A stretch of DNA of 64,000 nt from RGIG1927 sp045546275 (GTDB lineage Bacteria; Bacillota; Clostridia; UMGS1883), in assembly GCA_045546275.1 (NCBI GenBank), contig JAZQCM010000014.1, forward strand, positions 1 to 64,000. The letters run 5' to 3'. Position 1 is the stretch's first letter; each line of letters begins with the position of its first letter. Positions 51,772 to 61,056 of this stretch are shown in pieces. A program made the position numbers and the translations under genes. The notes beneath the pieces are model-generated. The model was given only the letters and a program-made list of their open reading frames with translations, was not told where the DNA came from and made no database searches.

Positions 51772-53085
51772 ATGAGCACACTTAAGGTTATAGGCGGAGG
51801 CTTAGCCGGCTGTGAAGCAGCATGGCAGGCAGCAAATGCCGGAATAAAGGTTGAGCTTTACGAAATGAAGCCTGTGCATTTTTCCGAGGCTCATACAAGC
51901 CAATTTCTTGGTGAGCTTGTTTGCTCAAACTCCTTAAAGGGTGCAGGTCTTGACAATGCCTGCGGTCTTTTAAAGGAAGAAATGCGAAGAATGAATTCGC
52001 TTATTATTGCTTGTGCCGACAAAACAAAGGTTCCTGCAGGCGGTGCTTTAGCGGTGGACAGGGAAAAGTTTGCACAAATGATAACCCAAGAAATTCAGAA
52101 CCACGAAAATATAACAGTTATAAACGAGCTTGTTGAAAAAATCAATGCTGACGAATACACAATTGTGGCAACAGGCCCTTTAACACATTCTGCTTTGTGT
52201 AATTCCATTGCAGAATTAACAGGGGAGGAGTATTTATCCTTCTACGATGCGGCAGCACCTGTTATTGAAACCGAAAGCATTGACTTTGACAAGGTTTACA
52301 AAAGCGCCCGCTACGGAAAGGGCACTGCGGATTATATAAATTGTCCCATGGATAAGGACGAATACCTTGCTTTTTACAATGAGCTTATAAACGCCGAAAG
52401 AGCACCCTTGCACGAAAACATTGACAAGCCAAACGTTTTCGAAGGCTGTATGCCTGTTGAAATCATGGCGTCCCGTGGGGTGGACACTCTCCGCTTTGGT
52501 CCTTTAAAGCCAAAGGGACTTCCCGACCCCAAAACAGGCAAGGAGCCCTACGCTGTTGTGCAGTTAAGACAAGACAACACCGAGGGCACCATGTTCAACA
52601 TGGTAGGCTTTCAGACCAACTTGAAGTTCGGTGAGCAAAAAAGGGTTTTTTCCATGATACCCGGACTTGAAAACGCAAACTTTTTACGCCTTGGGGTAAT
52701 GCACAGAAATACCTACATCAATTCCCCTGAGCTTTTGAATGCAACCTTTGCAATGAAAAAGCACCCCAAAATTTATTTTGCAGGGCAGATAACAGGTGTT
52801 GAAGGCTATGTGGAATCGGCTGCAAGCGGTCTTATGGCAGGAATGAATGCCGCAAGGCAAATTTTAGGCAAGGACCTGGTTGTGCTTCCCACATCAACTG
52901 TTACGGGGGCACTCAGTAACTACGTTACAGTTGGCGCAGTAAAAGGAAGGTTCCAGCCAATGAATGCAAATTTTGGCATTATTGAGCACCATGTAGGACG
53001 AATTAAAAACAAAAAGGACAGATACCTTGCAATAGCAGATGAGGCACTTTTAAGCCTTGAAAATGCACTGAATACTTTAAACTAA
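51772..53085 (+). CDS. trmFO: methylenetetrahydrofolate-tRNA (U54-C5)-methyltransferase TrmFO
   Basis: A 437-residue FAD enzyme making m5U54 in tRNA with methylenetetrahydrofolate. FAD-binding VIGGGLAGCEAAWQAANAG, then GELVCSNSLKGAGLDNACGL, AGGALAVDREKFA and the GQITGVEGYVESAASGLMAG motif. It follows topA after 14 bases, the classical topA-trmFO order in Bacillota. A terminator follows. Confidence 0.96.
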   Translation: MSTLKVIGGGLAGCEAAWQAANAGIKVELYEMKPVHFSEAHTSQFLGELVCSNSLKGAGLDNACGLLKEEMRRMNSLIIACADKTKVPAGGALAVDREKFAQMITQEIQNHENITVINELVEKINADEYTIVATGPLTHSALCNSIAELTGEEYLSFYDAAAPVIETESIDFDKVYKSARYGKGTADYINCPMDKDEYLAFYNELINAERAPLHENIDKPNVFEGCMPVEIMASRGVDTLRFGPLKPKGLPDPKTGKEPYAVVQLRQDNTEGTMFNMVGFQTNLKFGEQKRVFSMIPGLENANFLRLGVMHRNTYINSPELLNATFAMKKHPKIYFAGQITGVEGYVESAASGLMAGMNAARQILGKDLVVLPTSTVTGALSNYVTVGAVKGRFQPMNANFGIIEHHVGRIKNKKDRYLAIADEALLSLENALNTLN

Positions 53086-53118
53086 AAAAAGGGATTTTGC
53101 TTTGGCAAAGTCCCTTTT
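53086..53118 (+). terminator. terminator of dprA-topA-trmFO
   Basis: GGGATTTTGC (53091-53100), loop TTTG, GCAAAGTCCC (53105-53114) with one G-T pair, A-run before and T-run after. Confidence 0.85.
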
Positions 53119-53120
53119 CA

Positions 53121-53181
53121 TTACTTTTTCCCTATTCCTTATTACTTATTCCCTATTGGTCACTACTCTGTAGTGACCAAT
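53121..53181. repeat. ctattcac-type repeat fused to a perfect hairpin
   Basis: TTACTTTTTCCCTATTCC and TTATTACTTATTCCCTATT resemble the low-complexity repeats at 139-262 and 20338-20375. The perfect stem ATTGGTCACTA (53155-53165) with TAGTGACCAAT (53171-53181), loop CTCTG, overlaps the 3' end of the ylmC-like gene and could stop its transcripts. Confidence 0.5.
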
Positions 53182-53408
53182 ATTATATCGTCACCTATTT
53201 TTTGTATGCTTTTCCAGGGGATTACAATATCCTCCTCAGGCGGAAAAAAACCGAATAAACGTCTTTTCCCGGGGATAATAATTGAGTTCACAACCCCCTT
53301 TTCAAGGTCAATGTCCAAGTCTCTCACAAAGCCTAAGCGGTTGGTGGTTGTTATGTCAATAACCTCTTTGCTCCGAAAATCGGAAATATAACTGTTTTTA
53401 TGGCTCAT
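53163..53408 (-). CDS. YlmC/YmxH family PRC-barrel protein
   Basis: An 81-residue PRC-barrel protein of the YlmC/YmxH sporulation-associated family: DFRSKEVIDITTTNRLGFVR, DLDIDLEKGVVNSIIIPG and EEDIVIPWKSIQKIGDDIIL. Exact role unknown; homologues are kept in spore formers. The ATG at 53408 is 5 bases after AGAGG; a GTG at 53414 overlaps the site. Divergent from gdpP. Confidence 0.88.
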   Translation of the reverse strand: MSHKNSYISDFRSKEVIDITTTNRLGFVRDLDIDLEKGVVNSIIIPGKRRLFGFFPPEEDIVIPWKSIQKIGDDIILVTTE

Positions 53409-53458
53409 ACACACCTCTTAAAATTAAAAAAATGCTGTACATTTGGGTTAGTTTGTTA

Positions 53459-53464
53459 TATAAT
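53459..53464 (+). promoter_or_regulatory. -10 of the gdpP operon promoter
   Basis: TATAAT at 53459-53464 with TGTACA (53436-53441, 4 of 6 to consensus) 17 bases before. Lies between the divergent ylmC-like and gdpP genes. Confidence 0.5.
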
Positions 53465-53495
53465 ACTATATATGTATTATAATGGGAGAATAGCA

Positions 53496-55466
53496 ATGAA
53501 TAGAAAAAACGGATATTTTAATTTCATATTAAGAAACACCCCTTTTTTGTATTTCATACTCGTAATTGTTTTCGGATTGTGGATGTGCTTTTTTAACCTT
53601 CCTGCAGGCTTGGTGCTGGTTGTTTTGTCCTTGTCCATGGCAGTGGGAGTGGTTGTAAGAACCTACGAACAAATTGAAAGCCGAAACAAATTCTTTTCAT
53701 CAATTACAAATGCAGGGGATAAGTTTGACCTTGCCGAGGGGTTAACTGCGGCAATGGTTGCAGTTTCTACCGACGGTAAAATAACCTGGTGGAACGATGC
53801 TTTTGAAAAAATATGCCCCACAGTTTCCATGCACGACGGCATTACCACACACATAAATTCCATCACAATGGACGTTTTGTGCAACATGAATAAGGACGAG
53901 GAAAAAAAGCTTGAGCATGAGGATAAATGCTACATGATGGTTTCCGTGCCCGTTAAAAGCGAAAAGGTCAACGACAGCGCCTTTGTTGTTACCTTAAGCG
54001 ACGTAACCGAGCGTGAATACCTCAAAAAGCTTGCCTCCGACTCCAGAACTGTTGTGGCACACATTCTTATCGACAACTACGACGAGCTTGTAACCGAGGA
54101 CGGCAACGATGCCTCCTATCAGGTTGAAAAGGAAATTGAAAAGCTTGTTTTTGACTGGGGCAAGGCATTGGGCGGCAGTGTACGAAGAATGGAAAAGGGT
54201 AAGTACCTTTGCATTTTAAATGCAAAAATGCTTGAAGAAATAAAACTTGACAAGTTTGAAATACTTGAAAAAGCAAAAAATTTGGGCGGCGAAAGTGTTA
54301 TTGAGCCAACACTAAGTATTGGCGTTGGTATTGACGGCAGTGACATTGGCGAAATTGACTTTTTTGCAAAAACTGCTCTTGACATGGCTCTTGGCCGTGG
54401 CGGTGACCAGGCTGTTATAAAGGATGCAAATAACTTTTCCTACTACGGCGGTAAAAGCCGTGAAACAGAAAAACGAACAAAGGTTAAAGCCCGTATTAAG
54501 GCACACGCCTTGGTAAGCCTTATTGATGAATGTGACAACGTTATTGTAATGGCTCACAATTATGCCGATGCGGATGCCTTTGGTGCGTCCGTTGCACTTG
54601 CCTGTGTTTCCATGGCACGAGGCAAGCAGGCAAAGGTTGTGGTGGAAAGCTACGACTCCACAGTAAAATATATCATGAAGAGCTTTGAAAAAAATCAGAC
54701 TCATTGGAGCATGTTCGTAAACAAAATGCAGGCAAGGGAATTAATCCGTGAAAAAACCCTTGTTATTGTGTGCGACACCCACCGAAAGAGCCTGGTTGTT
54801 GCTCCCGAAATTTTGGACTTGGCTGAAAGTGTGGTTTTAATTGACCACCACAGACGAAGCGAGGACTTTATCACAAAGACCGACCTTATTTATCACGAGC
54901 CGTCAGCCTCCTCCACATGCGAAATGATAACTGAAATGTTTCAGTACATTGGCCGTGGCGGTATTAATTCCGAGGTCGCTGAGGCAATGTATGCAGGCAT
55001 AATGGTTGACACCAACGACTTTATTTACAAAACAGGTGTCCGCACCTTTGAGGCGGTGGCTTATCTTAAAAAGCTTGGTGCCGACATGGTAAGCGTTAAA
55101 AAATGCATGAAGGAAACCATGGAAGCCTACCGTGAAAGGGCAGAAATTGTTGAAAATGCAACCATGTACAACAAGGGCATTGCATTAAGCAAGGTCTATT
55201 CCGACTCAATTGCCCAGGAGGTTGTGGCAAAGGCTGCAAACGACCTTTTGAACATTGAAGGTGTAAGCGCATCCTTTGTTATTGCACCCACCGGTGAAAA
55301 CGTGGTGTCAATTTCCGGCAGAAGCTACGGCGATTTCAATGTGCAGGTAATATGCGAAATGTTAGGCGGCGGCGGTCACATGCTGGCAGGCGCTGTAAGA
55401 TTAGAAGATGTGAGTGTGGACGAGGCAGAAGAAATGCTTAAGGAAGCACTCAGAAAATACGAATAA
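53496..55466 (+). CDS. gdpP: cyclic-di-AMP phosphodiesterase GdpP
   Basis: A 656-residue membrane phosphodiesterase. Two N-terminal membrane segments (about 12-55), a PAS-like part (about 75-150), a degenerate GGDEF domain (about 165-300) and DHH/DHHA1 phosphodiesterase domains (about 340-650) with AHNYADADAFGASVA, VCDTHR, IDHHRR and a C-terminal GGGGHMLAGAV. It hydrolyses c-di-AMP and so controls potassium and wall stress. The ATG at 53496 follows GGGAGA. gdpP-rplI-dnaB is the standard order in Bacillota. Confidence 0.94.
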   Translation: MNRKNGYFNFILRNTPFLYFILVIVFGLWMCFFNLPAGLVLVVLSLSMAVGVVVRTYEQIESRNKFFSSITNAGDKFDLAEGLTAAMVAVSTDGKITWWNDAFEKICPTVSMHDGITTHINSITMDVLCNMNKDEEKKLEHEDKCYMMVSVPVKSEKVNDSAFVVTLSDVTEREYLKKLASDSRTVVAHILIDNYDELVTEDGNDASYQVEKEIEKLVFDWGKALGGSVRRMEKGKYLCILNAKMLEEIKLDKFEILEKAKNLGGESVIEPTLSIGVGIDGSDIGEIDFFAKTALDMALGRGGDQAVIKDANNFSYYGGKSRETEKRTKVKARIKAHALVSLIDECDNVIVMAHNYADADAFGASVALACVSMARGKQAKVVVESYDSTVKYIMKSFEKNQTHWSMFVNKMQARELIREKTLVIVCDTHRKSLVVAPEILDLAESVVLIDHHRRSEDFITKTDLIYHEPSASSTCEMITEMFQYIGRGGINSEVAEAMYAGIMVDTNDFIYKTGVRTFEAVAYLKKLGADMVSVKKCMKETMEAYRERAEIVENATMYNKGIALSKVYSDSIAQEVVAKAANDLLNIEGVSASFVIAPTGENVVSISGRSYGDFNVQVICEMLGGGGHMLAGAVRLEDVSVDEAEEMLKEALRKYE

Positions 55467-55488
55467 TTCAGAAAGAAGGATATAAAAA

Positions 55489-55935
55489 ATGAAGGTAGTA
55501 CTTTTAACAGATGTAAAGGGTCACGGCAAAAAGGGCGATGTTGTTGAAGCAAGCGACGGCTATGCAAGAAATTTCCTCTTGCCAAAGGGTCTTGCAAAGG
55601 AAGCAACAAAGGGTGCTTTGAACGAAGTAAAGGGTAAGAACGAAGCAAAGGCTTACCACAAGGAGCAGGAAATTATTCAGGCTAAGGAAATCAAAGCTCA
55701 GCTTGAAGGCAAAAAGGTTACAATAAAGAGCAAAGCCGGCGAAAACGGCAAGCTTTTTGGCAAGGTTACAAACCAGAACGTTGCCGATGCAATTAAATAT
55801 CAGCTTCATGTTGTTGTGGACAAGAGAAAGGTTGTTTTGCCCGACGGCATTAAAACAATCGGCAACCACCAGGTTGAAATTAAGGTTTATCCCGAAATCA
55901 GTGCAAAAATCACAGTTGAAACTGTTAACGAATAA
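55489..55935 (+). CDS. rplI: 50S ribosomal protein L9
   Basis: A 148-residue L9: VVLLTDVKGHGKKGDVVEAS, GYARNFLLPKGLAKEATKG, long connecting helix and a C-terminal globular domain (LFGKVTNQNVADAIKYQ). Normal length. Between gdpP and dnaB as usual. Confidence 0.96.
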   Translation: MKVVLLTDVKGHGKKGDVVEASDGYARNFLLPKGLAKEATKGALNEVKGKNEAKAYHKEQEIIQAKEIKAQLEGKKVTIKSKAGENGKLFGKVTNQNVADAIKYQLHVVVDKRKVVLPDGIKTIGNHQVEIKVYPEISAKITVETVNE

Positions 55936-55955
55936 TTCTCTTTGGGGGAGATAAA

Positions 55956-57287
55956 ATGGAACTTCCAATCGGAAAAACAATGCCCTATAACATAGAGGCG
56001 GAGCAGGCTGTTTTAGGCAGCATGATATTTGACGACAAGGCTCTTGTTTCCTGTGTTGAGGCTTTAAGTGCAGATGATTTTTACACCAATGCACACAAAA
56101 TAATATTCAATGCCATAGAAACCCTTTTTAACGAAGGCAGACCCGTTGACATTGTTACTTTAAGTGACAAGCTGGGTTCTGACATTGACCAGGTAGGTGG
56201 CATAAGCTACATTTCGGGAATTGTGCAAAATGTGCTTTCCACCGAAAACTTAGCTCACTACATTTCAATTGTTGAAGGCAGAAGCATTTTAAGAAAGCTT
56301 GTTGGTGCTGCAAGTGAAATTATTGACATTTCCACAGCCGATAAAGACGAGGTAAGTGCAATCCTTGACAAAAGTGAGCAGCTTATATTCAATATCCTTG
56401 ACAAACGAGGCACAAAGGGCTTTTACCACATTAAAGAGGTTGTGCAAAGCTCAATGGCGCTTTTGCAGGAGCTTAAGAAAAAAGGCTCTGCCATTACAGG
56501 TGTGCCCACAGGCTTTAAAGAGCTTGACACACTTACTGCAGGCCTTCAGAAAAGCACTTTGGTTATCGTTGCGGCACGTCCCGGTGTTGGTAAAACAAGC
56601 TTTGCCTTAAACATTGCAGAAAACGCTGCAATAAAGCACAATGTGCCTGTTGCAATTTTTAGCTTGGAAATGAGCAAGGAAGAGCTTGTAAACCGTGTAA
56701 TGAGTAGTGAAGCCTTGGTTTCCAGCGAAAAAATGAGGGTTGGCGACTTAAGTCCTACCGACATGACAAAGCTGGCTCATTCCTTAAAGGGCATTATCAA
56801 TGCCCCCATATATATTGACGACACCCCCGGTATTTCAATTTCCGAAATAAGAGCAAAGTGCAGACGATTAAAGCTGGAAAAGAACATTGGCCTGGTTGTA
56901 ATCGACTACTTACAGCTCATGGAGGGCAAGGGCAAGAGCGACAACCGTTCACAGGAGGTTGCGGACATTTCCCGTGCACTTAAAATTATGGCAAAGGAAC
57001 TGGAAATCCCGGTAATCACACTTTCACAGCTTAACCGTACAAGTGAAGCAAGAAAGGACAAACGTCCTCAGATAAGTGACTTGAGAGAAAGTGGTGCAAT
57101 CGAGCAGGATGCGGATATTGTAATGCTTTTGTACAACCCCGACACAGCAAACGAGGACCAGAATGCCGAAAAGAGCAACATTGTGGAATGTATTGTGGCA
57201 AAGCACCGTGGCGGTGAATGTCGTTCGGTAAATCTGGCATGGCGTGGCGAATATACAAAGTTCATGAATCTGGACAACAGAAATTAG
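55956..57287 (+). CDS. dnaB: replicative DNA helicase DnaB
   Basis: A 443-residue hexameric helicase. N-domain PYNIEAEQAVLGSMIFDDKA; RecA-like core with Walker A RPGVGKTSFALN, SLEMSKEELVNRVMS, VVIDYLQLMEG and SQLNRTSEARKDKRPQISDL, and the GAIEQDADIVMLLYNPD arginine-finger region. It unwinds DNA ahead of the replisome. No intein. Confidence 0.97.
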   Translation: MELPIGKTMPYNIEAEQAVLGSMIFDDKALVSCVEALSADDFYTNAHKIIFNAIETLFNEGRPVDIVTLSDKLGSDIDQVGGISYISGIVQNVLSTENLAHYISIVEGRSILRKLVGAASEIIDISTADKDEVSAILDKSEQLIFNILDKRGTKGFYHIKEVVQSSMALLQELKKKGSAITGVPTGFKELDTLTAGLQKSTLVIVAARPGVGKTSFALNIAENAAIKHNVPVAIFSLEMSKEELVNRVMSSEALVSSEKMRVGDLSPTDMTKLAHSLKGIINAPIYIDDTPGISISEIRAKCRRLKLEKNIGLVVIDYLQLMEGKGKSDNRSQEVADISRALKIMAKELEIPVITLSQLNRTSEARKDKRPQISDLRESGAIEQDADIVMLLYNPDTANEDQNAEKSNIVECIVAKHRGGECRSVNLAWRGEYTKFMNLDNRN

Positions 57288-57295
57288 GTGGTATA

Positions 57296-58630
57296 GTGCT
57301 TGACAAAGTGCTTGCAACAATTAAACAGTATAATATGCTTAAAGCAGGGGACAAGGTGATTTGTGCGCTTAGCGGCGGGGCAGACTCCATGGCTCTGCTT
57401 TCTGCGCTTTATGAGCTTCGTGACGAGCTTGGCATAGAGCTTTATGCGGCGCATCTTAACCACTCAATCCGTGGAACGGATGCAGATATGGATGAAGAAT
57501 TTGTTAAGTCTTTTTGCCAAAGCCTTGGTGTTGAGCTTTTTGTGAAAAAGTGCAACATTCCCCTTATTTCCCAAAAGGAGCATATTGGCGAAGAGGAATG
57601 CGGCAGAAGAGAAAGATACAAATTCTTTTTTGAAATATGCCTGAGATTAGGCGGTGGCATAATTGCCACGGGCCATCATATAAATGACAGAGCGGAAACA
57701 GTTTTATTAAACCTTTTCCGTGGCAGCGGCAGCTTAAAGGGCGTGCCTCTTGTAAGAGGCAATATTATCCGCCCCTTAGCCCGTGTTACAAAAAAAGAGG
57801 CAGAGGAGTACCTTTTAAAAAAGGGTATTTCCTGGCGTGAGGACTACACCAATAAAGAAAATAAATACACACGTAATAATCTTCGTAACACCGTTATTCC
57901 CTTAATTGAAAAATTTTTCCCCAAAGCCTCGGAAAAAATTGCAAAATGCGAGGAGTATGCCAAAGAGGACGACGAGTATTTGTGTTTAATAGCTCAGAAT
58001 TCGGGTGCTTTTTGTGATAGTATTCTTTATGTGGAAAAGTTTTTGCCCCTTCACAGGGCGGTTAAAAGGCGTGTTGCAATAAAGGCTTTGGAACAATGGG
58101 GTGCAGAGGTATCCGATTCGTCAATTGATGCCCTTTTTTCCATTGCAGAGGGGGAGTCGGGCAAGGAAAGAAACCTTGGAAACTCTGTTACAATTATTAA
58201 GAATTACGCCTGTGTTGCAAAGAAAAATGTTAAAAAATGCAAAACAAATGAAGAAATTGTTATAAAACTGTGTGAAAACCTTGAATTGTCAGCTTTAAAC
58301 GGCAGTTGGAGGGTAAAAATTGTTGACAAAACCGAAAAAATACGAGATAATAATAGAATAGTGATTTTGGATGCCGAAAAGCTTGGAGACGAGGTTGCAA
58401 TTCGCAAAAGAAAAGACGGCGACTACATTTCTCCAAAGGGTATGAAAGGCAAAAAAAAGCTGAAAGCACTTTTCATTGACCTGAAAATCCCCCGTGAAAA
58501 GCGTGATGAAATAACGCTTTTGGCAAAGGATGGCGAGGTTTTGTTCATACCCGGCATACGAAAAACAAACAACTACAGCCCCACAGAGAATACAAAAAAA
58601 TTTTTTATTGCAGAATATAACAACGAGTAA
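57296..58630 (+). CDS. tilS: tRNA(Ile)-lysidine synthase TilS
   Basis: A 444-residue PP-loop ATPase that converts C34 of tRNA-Ile(CAU) to lysidine. The SGGADSMALLSAL PP-loop, AAHLNHSIRG, GHHINDRAETVLLNLFRGSG and VRGNIIRPLARVTKKE motifs and the C-terminal TilS domain (about 360-440) are present. The GTG at 57296 follows AGGTGG, 8 bases after the dnaB stop. Heads the tilS-hpt-ftsH run. Confidence 0.94.
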   Translation: MLDKVLATIKQYNMLKAGDKVICALSGGADSMALLSALYELRDELGIELYAAHLNHSIRGTDADMDEEFVKSFCQSLGVELFVKKCNIPLISQKEHIGEEECGRRERYKFFFEICLRLGGGIIATGHHINDRAETVLLNLFRGSGSLKGVPLVRGNIIRPLARVTKKEAEEYLLKKGISWREDYTNKENKYTRNNLRNTVIPLIEKFFPKASEKIAKCEEYAKEDDEYLCLIAQNSGAFCDSILYVEKFLPLHRAVKRRVAIKALEQWGAEVSDSSIDALFSIAEGESGKERNLGNSVTIIKNYACVAKKNVKKCKTNEEIVIKLCENLELSALNGSWRVKIVDKTEKIRDNNRIVILDAEKLGDEVAIRKRKDGDYISPKGMKGKKKLKALFIDLKIPREKRDEITLLAKDGEVLFIPGIRKTNNYSPTENTKKFFIAEYNNE

Positions 58631-58648
58631 AAACAAAGGAGCACAATT

Positions 58649-59206
58649 ATGGAAAATAAGAACTTTGATGTATCCAATATAATCAGTGAGGTTCTGGTAA
58701 CTGAAGAACAGATTAAGGAAAGAGTTAAAGAGTTGGGCGAACAAATCAGCCGTGACTACGAAGGCAAGGAAATCTGCGTTTTAGCAGTTCTCACAGGCAG
58801 CTTCATTTTCGCTGCCGACATTATCCGTGCCCTTAAGGTTCCTGCACAGGTAATCTGTATCTTTGCATCAAGCTACGAAGGCGCCGAATCCGTAGGAAAA
58901 GTAGATTTAATCAAAGGTAAGGGTTTTGTTGTTAAAGATAAGGATATACTTATTGTAGAGGATATTGTTGACACAGGCAGAACACTTACTGCAGTTAAGG
59001 AAATTCTTATGAACGAAGGCGCAAAAAGCGTTGAAATCTGCACCTTCCTCGACAAGCCCGAAAGACGAGTTGTGGAGCTTACACCTAAGTACATAGGTTT
59101 TGACATTCCCAACAAGTTTGCAGTAGGCTACGGTCTTGACTACGACCACAGTTTCCGTCAGTTCCCCTTTGTGGGCGTTTTAAAGCCCGAAATTTATGAA
59201 AAGTAA
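58649..59206 (+). CDS. hpt: hypoxanthine phosphoribosyltransferase
   Basis: A 185-residue purine salvage enzyme (hypoxanthine/guanine + PRPP to IMP/GMP). PRPP motif DILIVEDIVDTGRTLTAVKE, LTGSFIFAADIIRAL near the N-terminus, and IGFDIPNKFAVGYGLDYDH. Between tilS and ftsH as in most Bacillota. Confidence 0.96.
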   Translation: MENKNFDVSNIISEVLVTEEQIKERVKELGEQISRDYEGKEICVLAVLTGSFIFAADIIRALKVPAQVICIFASSYEGAESVGKVDLIKGKGFVVKDKDILIVEDIVDTGRTLTAVKEILMNEGAKSVEICTFLDKPERRVVELTPKYIGFDIPNKFAVGYGLDYDHSFRQFPFVGVLKPEIYEK

Positions 59207-59226
59207 GCCAAGGAGGCAATTTTAAG

Positions 59227-61056
59227 TTGAAAAAAGGATTGAAAAATTTAGGTTTTGTTGTGGCAATGACCTTGGTTATTGTTCTTGCCACAAGTATGTT
59301 TTCGGCACAACCCATGGTTGACGAAACGGTGTATTCCGACCTTTACAACGAAATCCGTGAAGGTAATGTAACTCATCTTGAGCTGTTGGACACAACCGCC
59401 AAGGTAACCTACAAAAACGGAAGCAGTAACGTGGTGGAAATTCCCGGTCGCTCCTGGATTTTAACCTCGCCCATAAGCGAAGTTATAGACGAGCAGATTG
59501 AAAACGGAACACTCACAATCTCCACCCCCGAAATAACAATGCCCTGGTGGGTGTCAATGCTCCCCAGCGTTATTGTGCTTATTATATTAACAATTGCCTT
59601 CATGTTCTTCATGCGCCAGTCCCAAAACGGTAAGGGCTTGGGCGGCTTTGGTAAGAGCAAGGCAAAATCACCCGACGAAAACGGCAAAAGAGTCACCTTT
59701 GACGATGTGGCAGGTGTTGACGAGGAAAAGAAAGAGCTCAGCGAAATTGTTGACTTTCTCCGTGCGCCTAAAAAGTTTACCGATTTAGGCGCAAGAATAC
59801 CCAAGGGTGTGCTTTTGGTGGGCCCTCCCGGCACAGGTAAAACACTTCTGGCAAAGGCTGTTGCAGGTGAAGCAGGCGTGCCCTTCTTCTCCATGAGTGG
59901 TTCAGACTTTGTTGAAATGTTTGTTGGTGTTGGTGCATCAAGAGTAAGAGATTTGTTTGAACAGGCAAGAAAAAGCTTACCGGCTATTATCTTTATAGAT
60001 GAAATCGATGCTGTAGGTCGTCAGAGAGGCACAGGCTTAGGCGGCGGTCACGATGAACGTGAGCAAACCTTAAACCAGCTTTTGGTTGAAATGGACGGCT
60101 TTGGTACAAACTCAGGCATTATTATCATTGCGGCAACAAACCGTGCCGACATACTGGACCCTGCACTTCTCCGTCCGGGCAGATTTGACCGTCAGGTTAC
60201 TGTTAACTACCCCGACCAGAAGGGCAGAGAGGCAATTCTTGAAATCCATGCAAAGAATAAGCCCTTGGACGAAAGCGTAAGCCTTAGTAAGGTTGCAAAG
60301 TCCACCTACGGCTTTACAGGTGCAGATCTGGAAAACATTTTAAACGAAGCGGCAATCCTTGCGGCAAGAGGCAACAAGGAAAAAATCGGCCAGAGCGAAA
60401 TGGACGAGGCAATCTTAAAGGTTGTTATGGGTCCCGAAAAGAAGAACCATGTAATGAAGGAAAAAGACAAAAAGCAAACTGCTTACCACGAAGCAGGCCA
60501 TGCAATTTTGTCCCACATTCTTCCCACACAGGACAATGTTCATCAGGTGTCAATCATTCCCCGTGGTCATGCAGGCGGCTTTACCTTAAGCCTTCCCGAC
60601 ACTGACAAAGCCTACATTTCAAAAACTGAAATGAAAGAACAGCTTATTGTGCTCATGGGCGGACGACTGGCAGAAAAAATTATTTTTGACGAAATTAACA
60701 CAGGTGCTTCAAGTGACATTGACCGTGCCACAACCTTAGCCAGAAAAATGGTTATGCAGTACGGCATGAGCGACACCTTAGGCTCCATGACCTTTACATC
60801 CAGTGACCATGAGGTTTTCCTTGGAAGAGATTTCTCCCAGGGCAACAACTTCTCACAGGAAACTGCAGCTGAAATTGACAAGGAAGTTAAAAAGATTATT
60901 GACGAAAGCTTTTCAAGTGCCGAAAAGCTCCTTCGTGAAAATATCGACAAGCTTCACAATGTTGCAAATGCCCTTATTGAGCTCGAAAAGCTTGACGGCG
61001 ATGAATTCATAAAGGCATTCAACGGTGAAATGGAAAAGGAAGAGGTGGCAGAATAA
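59227..61056 (+). CDS. ftsH: ATP-dependent zinc metalloprotease FtsH
   Basis: A 609-residue membrane-bound AAA protease. Two membrane segments (about 9-28 and 102-123) flank an extracytoplasmic domain; AAA with GPPGTGKTLLAKAVAGEAG, FIDEIDAVGRQRG and the RPGRFDRQ second region; protease HEAGH at 421-425. It degrades misfolded membrane and regulatory proteins. Start is a TTG at 59227 after AAGGAGG (11 bases), the only start in the region. Confidence 0.96.
   Translation: MKKGLKNLGFVVAMTLVIVLATSMFSAQPMVDETVYSDLYNEIREGNVTHLELLDTTAKVTYKNGSSNVVEIPGRSWILTSPISEVIDEQIENGTLTISTPEITMPWWVSMLPSVIVLIILTIAFMFFMRQSQNGKGLGGFGKSKAKSPDENGKRVTFDDVAGVDEEKKELSEIVDFLRAPKKFTDLGARIPKGVLLVGPPGTGKTLLAKAVAGEAGVPFFSMSGSDFVEMFVGVGASRVRDLFEQARKSLPAIIFIDEIDAVGRQRGTGLGGGHDEREQTLNQLLVEMDGFGTNSGIIIIAATNRADILDPALLRPGRFDRQVTVNYPDQKGREAILEIHAKNKPLDESVSLSKVAKSTYGFTGADLENILNEAAILAARGNKEKIGQSEMDEAILKVVMGPEKKNHVMKEKDKKQTAYHEAGHAILSHILPTQDNVHQVSIIPRGHAGGFTLSLPDTDKAYISKTEMKEQLIVLMGGRLAEKIIFDEINTGASSDIDRATTLARKMVMQYGMSDTLGSMTFTSSDHEVFLGRDFSQGNNFSQETAAEIDKEVKKIIDESFSSAEKLLRENIDKLHNVANALIELEKLDGDEFIKAFNGEMEKEEVAE

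Noticed and set aside
53436..53464. Strong consensus promoter for gdpP
   Set aside because: Only the -10 is convincing; the -35 matches 4 of 6, so just the -10 is listed with moderate confidence.
57299..57337. Consensus-like TTGACA and TATAAT within the start of tilS
   Set aside because: The spacing (23 bases) is too long and it lies inside the coding region; kept as chance.
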